Part shown: positions 42,386-51,924 of the stretch, piece after piece
Numbering within the stretch: position 1 is the first letter of the stretch
How the letters are laid out: every line of letters begins with the position of its first letter
Notes under the pieces: generated by a model
Databases searched by the model: none
Seen by the model: the letters and a program-made list of their open reading frames with translations, nothing else
What the model was told of the DNA's origin: nothing
NCBI GenBank assembly: GCA_910575275.1
Contig: CAJTEE010000003.1
Span: 1 to 64,000, forward strand
Source: Lachnospiraceae bacterium
GTDB lineage: Bacteria; Bacillota; Clostridia; Lachnospirales; Lachnospiraceae
Length of the DNA stretch: 64,000 nucleotides
Reading direction: 5' to 3'
Program-made: the position numbers and the translations under genes

Positions 42386-44122
42386 ATGAAGGATTACAAA
42401 AAGATCTACCAGGAATGGCTGGATCATCCATATTTTGATGAGGCCACCAAACAGGAGCTTCGCAGCATTGCAAACGATGAGAATGAGATAAAGGAACGCT
42501 TTTACATGGATCTGGAATTCGGGACGGCCGGACTCCGCGGCGTTATCGGCGCCGGCATCAATCGGATGAATATTTACACAGTCCGCCGTGCGACCCAGGG
42601 CCTTGCCAATTACATTCTCAAGCAGGGCGGTGAGGGAAAAGGTGTAGCGATTGCATTTGATTCACGCCATATGTCTCCGGAGTTTGCGATGGAGGCGGCC
42701 ATGACGTTAGCAGCCAACGGGATTAAGGCGTACAAATTTGAATCTCTGCGTCCGACGCCGGAGCTTTCGTTTGCAGTCCGGGAGCTGGGCTGTATTGCGG
42801 GAATCAATATCACGGCCAGCCATAACCCGCCGGAATACAACGGTTACAAAGTATATTGGGAGGATGGGGCGCAGTTTACTCCGCCGCATGACAAGGGAGT
42901 TACCGCAGAGGTGCTTGCAATCGAGGATCTTTCTGCCGTGAAGACGATGACGGAGGAGGAGGCATTGCGATCCGGAAAATACCAGGTAATCGGCCAGGAG
43001 ATTGATGACAAATACATTGCCCAGGTGAAGGCGCAGGTCGTCAATCAGGATGCGATCGACCGTATGCAGAAGGAGATCACGATCGTCTATACGCCTCTTC
43101 ACGGGACCGGCAATATACCGGCGCGCCGTGTGATGAGGGAGATCGGATTTGAGAACGTCTATGTGGTCCCCGAGCAGGAGCTTCCCGACGGAAATTTCCC
43201 GACCGTAAGCTACCCGAACCCCGAGGCAGAGGAGGCGTTTGCGCTTGGGCTTAAGCTTGCGAGGGAAAAGGATGCTGATCTCGTCCTGGCGACAGACCCG
43301 GATGCGGATCGCCTGGGCGTCTATGTAAAGGATTCCAAAACCGGAGAATACCATCCGCTTACCGGCAACATGTCCGGTTCGCTGCTCTGCGATTATGTCC
43401 TCAGTCAGAAAAAGAAAAAAGGAGCAATCCCGGCCGACGGCCAGGTAATCAAATCCATCGTGACAACGAACATGGTTGATGCGGTGGCTGCGGGCTACGG
43501 CTGTGAGCTGGTAGAAGTATTGACCGGCTTTAAGTACATCGGACAGCAGATCTTAAAGGAGGAGCAGACCGGAAAGGGAACGTATATGTTCGGCATGGAG
43601 GAGAGCTATGGCTGTCTGATCGGCACCTATGCCCGGGATAAGGATGCGATCTCCGCTACGGCTGCGCTCTGTGAAGCCGCCGCTTATTATAAAGAAAAGG
43701 GTATGACGCTCTGGGATGCGATGCTCGCTTTGTATGAAAAATATGGCTATTACAAGGATACGGTCAAATCCATCGGCTTAAAGGGCATAGAAGGCCTCCA
43801 GAAGATCCAGGACATCATGGAGAGCTTTCGGAAGAATCCTCCGAAGGAGCTTGGCGGACATCGGACCATTTTTGCCCGCGATTACAAGACTGATACGGTC
43901 ACGGAGATCGCAACCGGTGCCGTGAAACCGACCGGCCTGCCTGCGTCAAACGTTCTTTATTATGACATGAATGACGGGGCATGGATCTGTATCCGCCCGT
44001 CCGGGACCGAACCTAAGATTAAATTCTACTACGGAGTGAAAGGAAATTCGCTAAAGGACGCTGAGACAAAATCTGAGAAGATGGGAAAAGAACTGATGGA
44101 ACTGGTAGAAAAGATGCTGTAG
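42386..44122 (+). CDS. pgcA: Phosphoglucomutase (PgcA type)
   Basis: 578 residues, close in length and motifs to Bacillus PgcA. FGTAGLRGVIGAGINRMNIY at the N terminus; phosphoserine loop TASHNPPEYNGYKVYWEDGA; metal loop ATDPDADRLGVYV; sugar loop GMEESYGCLIGTYARDKDA; phosphate loop RPSGTEPKIKFYYGV. Interconverts glucose 1- and 6-phosphate for cell-wall and polysaccharide precursors. RBS GAGGGGAG. Confidence 0.95.
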   Translation: MKDYKKIYQEWLDHPYFDEATKQELRSIANDENEIKERFYMDLEFGTAGLRGVIGAGINRMNIYTVRRATQGLANYILKQGGEGKGVAIAFDSRHMSPEFAMEAAMTLAANGIKAYKFESLRPTPELSFAVRELGCIAGINITASHNPPEYNGYKVYWEDGAQFTPPHDKGVTAEVLAIEDLSAVKTMTEEEALRSGKYQVIGQEIDDKYIAQVKAQVVNQDAIDRMQKEITIVYTPLHGTGNIPARRVMREIGFENVYVVPEQELPDGNFPTVSYPNPEAEEAFALGLKLAREKDADLVLATDPDADRLGVYVKDSKTGEYHPLTGNMSGSLLCDYVLSQKKKKGAIPADGQVIKSIVTTNMVDAVAAGYGCELVEVLTGFKYIGQQILKEEQTGKGTYMFGMEESYGCLIGTYARDKDAISATAALCEAAAYYKEKGMTLWDAMLALYEKYGYYKDTVKSIGLKGIEGLQKIQDIMESFRKNPPKELGGHRTIFARDYKTDTVTEIATGAVKPTGLPASNVLYYDMNDGAWICIRPSGTEPKIKFYYGVKGNSLKDAETKSEKMGKELMELVEKML

Positions 44123-44201
44123 GCTTCCCTCTATCCATAACCGATATGTCTGTCCCTTGTTGACACAAAGTGAACCTGTAAATAATTTGGAGGGAATAAG
44201 A

Positions 44202-45926
44202 ATGGCACTGTTTGATAGACTGAAACATCTTTTTTCTGATGCCGGCAAAGAAAACACCGACACAGCAGACCTGACGGAACCAACAGCTACCATTAACAAG
44301 GCTACAGCACCTGTGGCTGACGCAGCAGAGGGACAGACAGAAAAAACGGGGGCGGAACCCGAGCCCGGTTCAGAGGAGTACCTGCTGTGGGAACTAAATC
44401 AAAGCAGAGAGGTATTTCCGGGGGAGCTTGATGCGGTGGCCCCAAGAGTCTATTCGATTCTGGAAGCCGTGAAAAACCGCATAGAGCGGATCGAATTCTA
44501 CAGACAATGGCAGGAACAGGAGGATACGGGAGAAAAGACAGCCTCACCGATCAACTCCATGGATGCAGAGGCAAAGGTTTTCTGCGGAAGTGACCGGATG
44601 GCCGGCTTTGTATATTGCCTTGGCCCCGTGGGGGATGGAGCAGAGCTTACAAAAGAGGCTCTTTTAAAGGCAGTCTCCGACTGCGGGATCCGGTATGGGA
44701 TCGACGAAGCCATGCTCGCCGGGATCGTGGAAGGAAGGAAATATCATCGCATTTTTACAGTGGCAAGAGGAACGGCACCCATTAAGGGGGAGGATGGACA
44801 AGTAATTGATCACTTCTCCAGGGAGCAGGTAATTCGTCTGCAGGAGGATGAAAAAGGAAACATTGACCATAAAAATGTGGGGGTATTCCAGACGGTCCAA
44901 AAGGGCCAGGTAATCTGCGAATTCATACAGCCCAAGGAAGGCACCAACGGCCGTGACGTTATGGGAAACGAAGTGCACGCAGAGAAGGGCAGTATGCCGC
45001 CTGTACCGAAGGGGAAGAATACCGTTCTGAATGAGGACGGCAGTGCTTTGCTTGCGGATGAAGACGGAGATATTTCCTTCCATCACGATGTGTTCCGTGT
45101 GGAGCCGCAGTTGACGATCAACGGAGACGTGGACAATACCACCGGCAACATCAACTTTGCCGGAAATGTTTTCATAAGCGGAGAGGTGTTGCGGGGCTTT
45201 TCTGTGACGGCAGGAGGAACGCTCACCGTCCTTGGTATGGTGGAGGGAGCCGTTCTGTCCGCGGGAGAAGATATCATTCTGGCAAAGGGAATGAACGGAA
45301 CCAACGGCGGGAGCCTGACTGCGAAGGGCTCCATCCGCTCCCGCTTCCTCGAGCAGGCGACGATTGTCGCGGAAGGAGATGTAATCGCCAGCGCAATGAT
45401 CAACTGTGATGTACGGGCAGGCGGGAATATTGAGGCACTCACAGGCAAGGGAATCCTAATTGGCGGAAAGCTGCGTGCGGGACAGAGCGTGCAGGCAAGA
45501 CAGATCGGAAACCAATCCGATGCCTGTACGATTGTTAAGGTTGGGGTAGCCGTCCAGAAGAAGGAAAATGCGAACGAGGTTGCAAAGGAGCTGGCGGAGG
45601 CCAAAAAGACGTTGGAAAAGATTACCCAGAATCTGAAATATCTGAACAGCCTGCCGGCCATACCGGAGAAGAATAGGGATCTGTATGACACATTGATCAG
45701 GCAGGAGAAGATGTACAGAGAACTGGTGGGAAATTTGATGGCGAAGATCGACGAACTTGAAAGCAGGGTTATCGACTACAGCAAATGCTCTGTGCGTGGT
45801 GACATGATCTACGGCATTACAGAGATCTTCCTGGATCGATGCCGCCTCTGCATCCGTGATACGACACCCAGGTGCAACGTATATTTTTCAAAAGAGAAGG
45901 GGGAGCTTGTGGTAGGGAGCTTCTAA
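44202..45926 (+). CDS. FapA (DUF342) family protein
   Basis: 574 residues from ATG 44202 behind GGAGGGAATAAG. The central beta-helix typical of FapA has FSREQVIRLQEDEKGNIDHK, CEFIQPKEGTNGRDVMGNEV, DGDVDNTTGNINFAGNVFI-like repeats and a C-terminal coiled coil (about 455-545). FapA was named for flagellar assembly in Vibrio but occurs in many non-motile Firmicutes; a CheX/CheY pair lies just downstream on the other strand. No flagellar genes are in the window. Ends at an intrinsic terminator. Confidence 0.88.
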   Translation: MALFDRLKHLFSDAGKENTDTADLTEPTATINKATAPVADAAEGQTEKTGAEPEPGSEEYLLWELNQSREVFPGELDAVAPRVYSILEAVKNRIERIEFYRQWQEQEDTGEKTASPINSMDAEAKVFCGSDRMAGFVYCLGPVGDGAELTKEALLKAVSDCGIRYGIDEAMLAGIVEGRKYHRIFTVARGTAPIKGEDGQVIDHFSREQVIRLQEDEKGNIDHKNVGVFQTVQKGQVICEFIQPKEGTNGRDVMGNEVHAEKGSMPPVPKGKNTVLNEDGSALLADEDGDISFHHDVFRVEPQLTINGDVDNTTGNINFAGNVFISGEVLRGFSVTAGGTLTVLGMVEGAVLSAGEDIILAKGMNGTNGGSLTAKGSIRSRFLEQATIVAEGDVIASAMINCDVRAGGNIEALTGKGILIGGKLRAGQSVQARQIGNQSDACTIVKVGVAVQKKENANEVAKELAEAKKTLEKITQNLKYLNSLPAIPEKNRDLYDTLIRQEKMYRELVGNLMAKIDELESRVIDYSKCSVRGDMIYGITEIFLDRCRLCIRDTTPRCNVYFSKEKGELVVGSF

Positions 45927-45933
45927 AACGGAC

Positions 45934-45964
45934 AAAAAAGGGGCTTAAAAGCCCCTTTTTTATC
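45934..45964. terminator. Intrinsic terminator between fapA and the response regulator
   Basis: AAAAAAGGGGC / GCCCCTTTTTT, 11-bp stem with a six-base loop. The A and T tracts on both sides make it bidirectional, serving the convergent genes. Confidence 0.9.
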
Positions 45965-45991
45965 TTATAGGAAACTCCTTCGAAATTTCCT
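45965..45991. repeat. Dispersed 27-bp post-terminator repeat, copy 2
   Basis: Same 27-bp segment as at 1005-1031 with five transitions. Contains GGAAA...TTTCC, which can form a short stem. Confidence 0.6.
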
Positions 45992-46003
45992 AAAAGACAA
46001 AAA

Positions 46004-46083
46004 GGCCCTAACGGGCCAGGATGCGCAGAGCCTGACCCAACGGAGTGAGGTCACTCCGGCGCGAGTGTGCACAGAGCGCACAC
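46004..46083. repeat. Three consecutive hairpins
   Basis: GGCCC-TAAC-GGGCC (46004-46017), GGAGTGA-GG-TCACTCC (46042-46057) and GTGTGC / GCACAC (46065-46083). The region holds no gene and ends next to the response-regulator stop; it may be a REP-like intergenic array. Confidence 0.55.
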
Positions 46084-46087
46084 CCTT

Positions 46088-46450
46088 TTATGTTTCGGCA
46101 CAGGTCTTTAGGGCATTTAAAAGCCCCTCCCGCTTGAACGGTTTACAGATAAATGTTTTGATTCCAAGCCCCTGTGCTTTGAGGATCGTGCCGCTGTAAG
46201 CGAGGGAGCTGATCATCAGGATTTTTGCATCCGGCCATTTCTTTAAAATTTCCTCAGAAGTCTCCAGACCGTCAATACCCGGAAGAATAATATCCATTGT
46301 AACGATATCAGGAAGAATCTCCTCATACATGCTGAGAGCTTCCTCTCCGTTTTTGGCATATCCCGCAATACAAAACTCGGAGCCCTCAAGAAAAGAGCCG
46401 ATCGTCTCATAAACAAAGGGAGAATCATCCACAATCATCACTTTTTTCAT
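46088..46450 (-). CDS. CheY-like single-domain response regulator
   Basis: 120 residues from the ATG eight bases after AAGGAG. Acidic pair D8-D9, phospho-acceptor D53 in TMDIILPG, and Lys-103 in ICKPFK; the switch Ser is in MISSLAY. There is no output domain, so it acts by protein contact. It lies 39 bases after a CheX-like phosphatase gene, its probable partner. Confidence 0.93.
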   Translation of the reverse strand: MKKVMIVDDSPFVYETIGSFLEGSEFCIAGYAKNGEEALSMYEEILPDIVTMDIILPGIDGLETSEEILKKWPDAKILMISSLAYSGTILKAQGLGIKTFICKPFKREGLLNALKTCAET

Positions 46451-46489
46451 AACGTTCACTCCTTCTTACATTTTTCCGGGAGACACGCT

Positions 46490-46966
46490 CTAAAGCGGAA
46501 ACCCCATCGCGTCAATCACAGCTTTTCCATATGCACACTGATAAAAAAGACGGACTGTATCATGATTTAATTTCGTGTTTTGGATATACGCTCTTTTCAA
46601 ATATTCCGGGATTCCAAATCGGGCCGACAGATTCCGCTCGCGATTGAAAGCGGAGACGAAAAAGCCGCACATAATATTGTAGTACTCGGTTACATAAACG
46701 GCAATATCTGCCTTTGATATTTCGTTTTGCCTTTTCATTCTTCGTGCGATTTCATAAAAAACAGGATCCTCGGCACTCATCAAAACAGTTGCGGTATAGT
46801 CACCTTTTACTCGGATCAGAAACGTTTTCCAGTTCGAAAGATCCTCGGAGACAGCGAAAATACGATGCATTTCAAAGCCTGCAATCCGGGAGGTCATTTC
46901 GCATACCGAATGATTTAACAGATCGACGACCGGCATCAGCTTCCCCGGCTTTTCAAACGCAGCCAT
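46490..46966 (-). CDS. CheX-like phosphatase-domain protein
   Basis: 158 residues. Helix VTEYYNIMCGFFVSAFNRER carries E94-x-x-N97, and a proline (P120) follows after exactly 22 residues, matching the ExxN-x22-P signature of CheC/CheX/FliY phosphatases; the Asp/Ser four residues before the Glu is missing. CheX dephosphorylates CheY-P. With the adjacent CheY-like protein it forms a possible two-gene signalling unit, with no kinase nearby. RBS AAGGGAGG. Confidence 0.75.
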   Translation of the reverse strand: MAAFEKPGKLMPVVDLLNHSVCEMTSRIAGFEMHRIFAVSEDLSNWKTFLIRVKGDYTATVLMSAEDPVFYEIARRMKRQNEISKADIAVYVTEYYNIMCGFFVSAFNRERNLSARFGIPEYLKRAYIQNTKLNHDTVRLFYQCAYGKAVIDAMGFPL

Positions 46967-47117
46967 ATTTTGGTCCTCCCTTTATTCTGCTTTTTACATT
47001 CTAGCACATTCCGTCCAAAATGGCTATAAAAAGATGGAGTGCCTTTGAATTTTTCAGGATCGTTTGTGACGGCTAAATGGAAGGGGAGATATAGAGGGGC
47101 CATAGATAAAAATGTAA

Positions 47118-47146
47118 TTGTTTAACCCGTGTAAAGATGCTATAAT
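47118..47146 (+). promoter_or_regulatory. Promoter of the M20 gene at 47200
   Basis: TTGTTT (47118-47123), 17-base spacer, perfect TATAAT (47141-47146). Confidence 0.65.
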
Positions 47147-47199
47147 GAAAGATACAAAAACGACAGCCGGCATCCGGCCGGCGGGAAAGGAGCAAACGG

Positions 47200-48636
47200 A
47201 TGGATGGGAAAGCATTAGTCGTACGGACAGTGGAGGAAAAGAGAGAGCAGATCGTAAGCTTAAGCGACCGGGTCTTTGAGTTTGCGGAGATCGGGTTTCG
47301 TGAATTTAAGACGGCGGCTCTCTACAAAGAGGTCCTGGAGCAGGAGGGCTTTTCGGTGACGATGGGGATCGCGGGGATGCCGACGGCCTTTACGGCAAGC
47401 TATGGCGAGGGAAAGCCCGTGATCGGACTGCTTGCGGAATATGATGCGCTGCCCGAGCTATCGCAGGAGGGCGGCTGCACGGTGCGCAAGCCCGCAGCGG
47501 GGGACAATCCCGACGGACATGGCTGCGGCCATAACCTTTTGGGGGCCGGTACGTTTGCTGCTGCGCTGGCGATGAAGGCATATCTTATGGAGAATCCCGG
47601 GAAAGGGACTGTGATCCTGTTTGGCTGCCCGAGCGAGGAGAAGGGGAACGGAAAGACGATCATGGCCCGCGAGGGGATCTTTGCGGATGTGGATGCGGCA
47701 CTCACCTGGCATCCGGACTGCGTAAACGAGGTAATCACCTACTCGACGCTTGCCAATGTCAGCGTGTTCTTCCGCTTTAAGGGGGTTACCTCCCATGCCG
47801 CCGCCGCGCCGGAGCAGGGCCGTTCTGCCCTGGATGCGGCCGAGCTTATGAGTGTGGGAGTTAATTATCTCAGGGAACATATTATTCCGGAGGCGAGGAT
47901 CCATTATGCGTACCGTGATGTGGGCGGGATCGCGCCGAACGTGGTACAGGGGCATAGCTGCGTCCATTATTATATCCGTGCGCCGAAGGCCTGGCAGGTG
48001 CAGGAGATCTATAAGCGCGTGGTTGATGTAGCCGAGGGCGCTGCCAAGATGACAGGTACAGAGATGACGTATGAGCTTTACGGCGGGCTTTCCGATTATA
48101 TTCCGAATCCTACGGTCTCTGCGGTGCTGCAGGAGGCGTTTGAGGAGATCGGGGCGCCGGCGTTCGACGCAGAGGATTTTGCGCTGGCAAAGCGGTTTTT
48201 GACGGAGACCTCGACCGCGGAGGAACTGGAGGCGAAGAAGGTACAGATCCGGAAACGGTTCGGAGCGGAAAGGGAGGCCGAGATCCTAGAGCGTCCGCTG
48301 CATACAGAGGTTGCACCGCTTGCCTGGAACGGCGGGATCGAAGCCGGTTCGACCGATGTCGGAGACGCGAGCTATGTGATGCCGACGGCGCAGCTCACGG
48401 CGGCGACCTCCACCTTCGGGACGGCCGCCCATACCTGGCAGATGGCGGCTCATGGGAATACGGAGATTGCCCACAAGGCCATGCTGACTGCCGGAGAGGC
48501 CATGGCGCTTGCGGGGATCCGCTTGCTTGAGAGGCCGGAGCTGCTTAAAAAAGCGCATGAGGAGTGGCTGGCAGAGACAGGCGGAACGTATGACTGCCCG
48601 ATCCCCAAGGAGATCGGTCCGAGACTTACGGAATAG
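47200..48636 (+). CDS. M20-family amidohydrolase, AbgB-like
   Basis: 478 residues. AbgB-type signatures: LLAEYDALPELSQEGG, DGHGCGHNLLGAGTFAAALA, FGCPSEEKGNGKTIMAREG, HPDCVNEVITYSTLANVSV and GSTDVGDASYVMPTAQLT. AbgB is a subunit of p-aminobenzoyl-glutamate hydrolase, but many homologs cleave other amide conjugates. No abgA or transporter is adjacent. It converges on aguB with a nine-base gap and no visible terminator. Confidence 0.9.
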   Translation: MDGKALVVRTVEEKREQIVSLSDRVFEFAEIGFREFKTAALYKEVLEQEGFSVTMGIAGMPTAFTASYGEGKPVIGLLAEYDALPELSQEGGCTVRKPAAGDNPDGHGCGHNLLGAGTFAAALAMKAYLMENPGKGTVILFGCPSEEKGNGKTIMAREGIFADVDAALTWHPDCVNEVITYSTLANVSVFFRFKGVTSHAAAAPEQGRSALDAAELMSVGVNYLREHIIPEARIHYAYRDVGGIAPNVVQGHSCVHYYIRAPKAWQVQEIYKRVVDVAEGAAKMTGTEMTYELYGGLSDYIPNPTVSAVLQEAFEEIGAPAFDAEDFALAKRFLTETSTAEELEAKKVQIRKRFGAEREAEILERPLHTEVAPLAWNGGIEAGSTDVGDASYVMPTAQLTAATSTFGTAAHTWQMAAHGNTEIAHKAMLTAGEAMALAGIRLLERPELLKKAHEEWLAETGGTYDCPIPKEIGPRLTE

Positions 48637-48645
48637 AGGTGTTCG

Positions 48646-49524
48646 CTACGGTTCCTCCGATTCCCGGTACAGACCGGGCCTCCGGTCACGGAACAGGCCC
48701 CAGGAGAGGCGTTCGTCTTCGAGCGCGTCAAGATCAAAGGTATGATGGATAAAACCGTCGTTTTGCCGGCCCATCGCCTCTATAAGCTCTCCGCTCCCGT
48801 CCGTGATGAAGGAGGAACCGTAAAAGCAGAGGGCAGAGGATTGATTCCCGTTGGCCTCGCAGGGGGATACGCATTCGGTTCCGGTCCGGTTTGCCGCGAT
48901 CACGGGCATCAGATTTGCGGCCGAGTGGCCCTGCATGACGCGCCTCCAGTGCGGCATGCTGTCAACCGAGAGGATCGGTTCGCTGCCGATCGCCGTCGGA
49001 TAGAACAAAAGCTCGGCACCCTTTACGGCCATGAGCCGGGCCGACTCCGGGAACCACTGGTCCCAGCAGATACCGACGCCGATCGTGGCATAGCGGGTCC
49101 GAAACGCCAAAAAGCCCGTGTCTCCCGGCGTAAAATAAAATTTTTCCTGGTAATAATGATCGTCCGGGATATGTGTCTTGCGGTAGATTCCGAGACACGT
49201 CCCGTCTGCATCGAGCACCGCCACTGTGTTAAAGAGGCGGTGCTTGTCTTTTTCGTAAAAGCTGATGGGAAGCACCACGGAAAGCTCCCTTGCCACCGTC
49301 ATAAAGTGGCGAACGGCGTCGTTTTCCTCCAGGGGCTTTGCATAGCCGTAATAGGCGTACTGCCGCTCCTGGCAGAAATACGGCCGCTCAAAGAGCTCAG
49401 GCAGCAGGATGATCCGGGCGCCCGCGTCTGCGGCGTGCCGTACGAGTGCATCCGCACGCGCAATATTTTCCTCCACGGCCGCCGTGCAGTGCATCTGGAT
49501 GGCGGCGACGGTTACGTTTCGCAT
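48646..49524 (-). CDS. aguB: N-carbamoylputrescine amidase
   Basis: 292 residues, nitrilase superfamily. Catalytic triad Glu-43 (LLPELFERPYF), Lys-116 (YRKTHIPDDHYYQEKFYF region) and Cys-153 (GICWDQWFPE). These flanking residues are those of AguB. It releases ammonia and CO2 from N-carbamoylputrescine to give putrescine. Last gene of the polyamine operon; it overlaps aguA by 13 bases. Confidence 0.96.
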   Translation of the reverse strand: MRNVTVAAIQMHCTAAVEENIARADALVRHAADAGARIILLPELFERPYFCQERQYAYYGYAKPLEENDAVRHFMTVARELSVVLPISFYEKDKHRLFNTVAVLDADGTCLGIYRKTHIPDDHYYQEKFYFTPGDTGFLAFRTRYATIGVGICWDQWFPESARLMAVKGAELLFYPTAIGSEPILSVDSMPHWRRVMQGHSAANLMPVIAANRTGTECVSPCEANGNQSSALCFYGSSFITDGSGELIEAMGRQNDGFIHHTFDLDALEDERLSWGLFRDRRPGLYRESEEP

Positions 49525-50693
49525 GATGAGCAGGTCTCCTTCCTTGTCTGTGCGGTATGGGGGCGGGAGGCCGGAATCTGCTGCGTGATGCAGTGGATAT
49601 TCCCGCCGCCTAAGAGAATGTCCCTGGCCGGGATGGGGCAGATAATCCGTTCGGGAAACAGGCTGCCTAAAAGCGCCACGGCCGCGGTGTCGTTGACATC
49701 GCCAAACTGCGGGACGATCACGCCGCCGTTGGAAATATAAAAATTCACATAGCTGGCGGCCAGGCGCTCGCCGGCTTCCCGGATGTCTTCCCCGGGTTCG
49801 AATTCATATCCCTTTACATCTTCCTCCCGCACGCAGACCGGCTTTTTGGGGATCGGCAGCTTGTGGATCAAAAGATTCCTCCCGCGGGCATCCTTCTCCC
49901 GTGAGAGGACCTCAAAACAGGCGGCGGAGAGCGCGTACTGGGGGTCATCCATATCCTCGGTCCAGGCCAGGACAGCCTCCCCGGGGCGTATAAAGGCGCA
50001 GATATTGTCCACATGCTCGTTGGTCTCGTCGTTGTAGATCCCGCGGGGGAGCCAGATCACCTTTTGGGCGCCCAGCCAGGATTTCAGACGCTCCTCGATC
50101 TGCTCCTTTGTAAGAGACGGATTGCGGCCGGCGCTTAAAAGGCAGGCCTCCGTGACGAGAAGGGTTCCCTGGCCGTCGGAATGGATGGCACCGCCCTCCA
50201 GCACAAACGGATGCGCATCATAACAGCCGCAGCCGAGCCATTCGCAGAAGCGTCCGGCGACGAGGTCATCCGCCTCCCAGTGGGCGTACAGGCCGTCAAC
50301 GGTGCCGCCCCAGGCATTGAACGCCCAGTCAATCCCACGGATTTCTCCCGTCTCACTGCGGACGAAGGTCGGGGCGACATCTCTGGCCCAGGCGTCATCC
50401 GAGTCGATCTCGACGACGCAGATCCGCCCGTTGCCCGTTTTGTCTTCTTCCGGCCCGGCGAGCATTGCCCGTGCTTGATCCGCTACATCAGAGGCGGCTA
50501 ACATATAGACGGGCTCGCTCTCTGCAATCGCCCGCGCCACCGCCGCAAACGCCTCCCTGGCCTTTATGGCCCCATAGTTCCAGCTCCCGGGGCGTTTGGG
50601 CCAGATCATGATACAGCCGTAATGCGGCTCGAACTCCCCCGGCATGGAAAAACCGTCCGCGGCCGGGAAGCCGGTCAGTCGTTTCAACGTCAT
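49512..50693 (-). CDS. aguA: Agmatine deiminase
   Basis: 393 residues, guanidino-modifying pentein fold. MPGEFEPHYGCIMIWPKRPG at the N terminus, DDAWARDVAPTFV, EGGAIHSDGQGT, NEHVDNICAFI, and the catalytic Cys-368 in GGGNIHCITQQIP. Converts agmatine to N-carbamoylputrescine. A tail ending CSSCET extends past the usual C terminus. Preceded by AAAGGAG. Confidence 0.96.
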   Translation of the reverse strand: MTLKRLTGFPAADGFSMPGEFEPHYGCIMIWPKRPGSWNYGAIKAREAFAAVARAIAESEPVYMLAASDVADQARAMLAGPEEDKTGNGRICVVEIDSDDAWARDVAPTFVRSETGEIRGIDWAFNAWGGTVDGLYAHWEADDLVAGRFCEWLGCGCYDAHPFVLEGGAIHSDGQGTLLVTEACLLSAGRNPSLTKEQIEERLKSWLGAQKVIWLPRGIYNDETNEHVDNICAFIRPGEAVLAWTEDMDDPQYALSAACFEVLSREKDARGRNLLIHKLPIPKKPVCVREEDVKGYEFEPGEDIREAGERLAASYVNFYISNGGVIVPQFGDVNDTAAVALLGSLFPERIICPIPARDILLGGGNIHCITQQIPASRPHTAQTRKETCSSCET

Positions 50694-50784
50694 TCTCCAT
50701 ATCTCCTTTTGTCAGATGGCGTAAGTCTTCCTTGCATCTGGTGAAACTTTGCTGGATGGCAGAGCCGGCGTGGTTTTCTTTCTG

Positions 50785-51921
50785 TCATGCCAGCCGCCCC
50801 TTAAAATCCATATAGTCAAACGTCCGGATAACCTTACAGGAACCGCCAAAGGTCAAAACGGCGATCGACGGCAGTGCCATCCCGTTAAAAGTATTGTTTT
50901 TAACCATGGAATAGATGGCCATATCCTCGAAGCAGAGCCGGTCCCCCGGCTTCAGGCTATGGTCGAAGGAATAATCCCCGATGACATCGCCCGCGAGGCA
51001 GGTGCGCGAGGCAAGCCGGTACGTATACGGCTTTTCCCCGGGGAGGCCCGCGCCGCGAAGCGGGGGCCTGTAGGGCATCTCCAGCACATCCGGCATGTGG
51101 CAGGCGGCGGAGGCGTCGAGGATCAGCGTTTTGATCCCGTTTTCCACAATATCCATGATCTCCGTCACCAGATAGCCGGCGTTTAAGGCGACGGCCTCGC
51201 CGGGCTCGAGATACACCGTGACACCGTACCGGTCCTTTACACGCCGGATGCACCGGCAGAGCCGGTCGAGATCATAGCCCGGCCGTGTGATATGGTGTCC
51301 GCCTCCCATGTTGAGCCATTTGATATTCGGCCGGCTTAAGATGCCACCGAACCGTTTCTCGACGGCATCCAGGGTCTCCTCGAGCGCGTCGGAATCCTGT
51401 TCACAGAGCGTATGGAAATGCAGCCCGTCGAGAAGCGGCAAAAGCTCCATCCGGAAAGCGGCGCGCGTGACGCCGAGCCGGCTTTTCGGGGCACAGGGGT
51501 CGTAGATCGCATGTGCCCCCTGCGTCGAGCACTCGGGATTGATGCGGAGCCCCACGCTGACGCCTCTTTCCTTACAGAGCGGGGAAAACGCCTCAAGCTG
51601 CGCAAAGGAGTTGAAGACGATATGGCCGCAGAGCCTCGTAAGCGCTTCCAGCTCATCCGGCCGATAGGCGGGGGAAAAGACATGGTTCTCCTTTCCCATC
51701 TCCTCATGGCCGAGCCGCGCCTCAAACAGGCCGCTGGCCGTGGTGCCGTCCAGATATTTGCCGATCAGGGGGTATTCGTAAAAGCAGGAGAACGCCTTCT
51801 GCGCGAGGAGGATGCGGCAGCCGGTCTCCTCGCGGACCCGCTTTAAAAGCGTAAGATTTTCCAAAAGCCTTGCCTCGTCGATCACGTAGCAGGGCGTCGG
51901 AAGCGTATGAAAAAGCTCCAT
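50785..51921 (-). CDS. nspC: Carboxynorspermidine/carboxyspermidine decarboxylase
   Basis: 378 residues, alanine-racemase-fold PLP enzyme. PLP Lys-42 in ILLAQKAFSCF; INPECSTQG; GGGHHITRPGYD (phosphate-binding Gly loop); EPGEAVALNAGYLVTEI; catalytic-type Cys in DASAACHMPDVLEMPYRP. Removes CO2 from carboxyspermidine, giving spermidine. It starts three bases after the dehydrogenase stop. Confidence 0.95.
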   Translation of the reverse strand: MELFHTLPTPCYVIDEARLLENLTLLKRVREETGCRILLAQKAFSCFYEYPLIGKYLDGTTASGLFEARLGHEEMGKENHVFSPAYRPDELEALTRLCGHIVFNSFAQLEAFSPLCKERGVSVGLRINPECSTQGAHAIYDPCAPKSRLGVTRAAFRMELLPLLDGLHFHTLCEQDSDALEETLDAVEKRFGGILSRPNIKWLNMGGGHHITRPGYDLDRLCRCIRRVKDRYGVTVYLEPGEAVALNAGYLVTEIMDIVENGIKTLILDASAACHMPDVLEMPYRPPLRGAGLPGEKPYTYRLASRTCLAGDVIGDYSFDHSLKPGDRLCFEDMAIYSMVKNNTFNGMALPSIAVLTFGGSCKVIRTFDYMDFKGRLA

Positions 51922-51924
51922 GGC

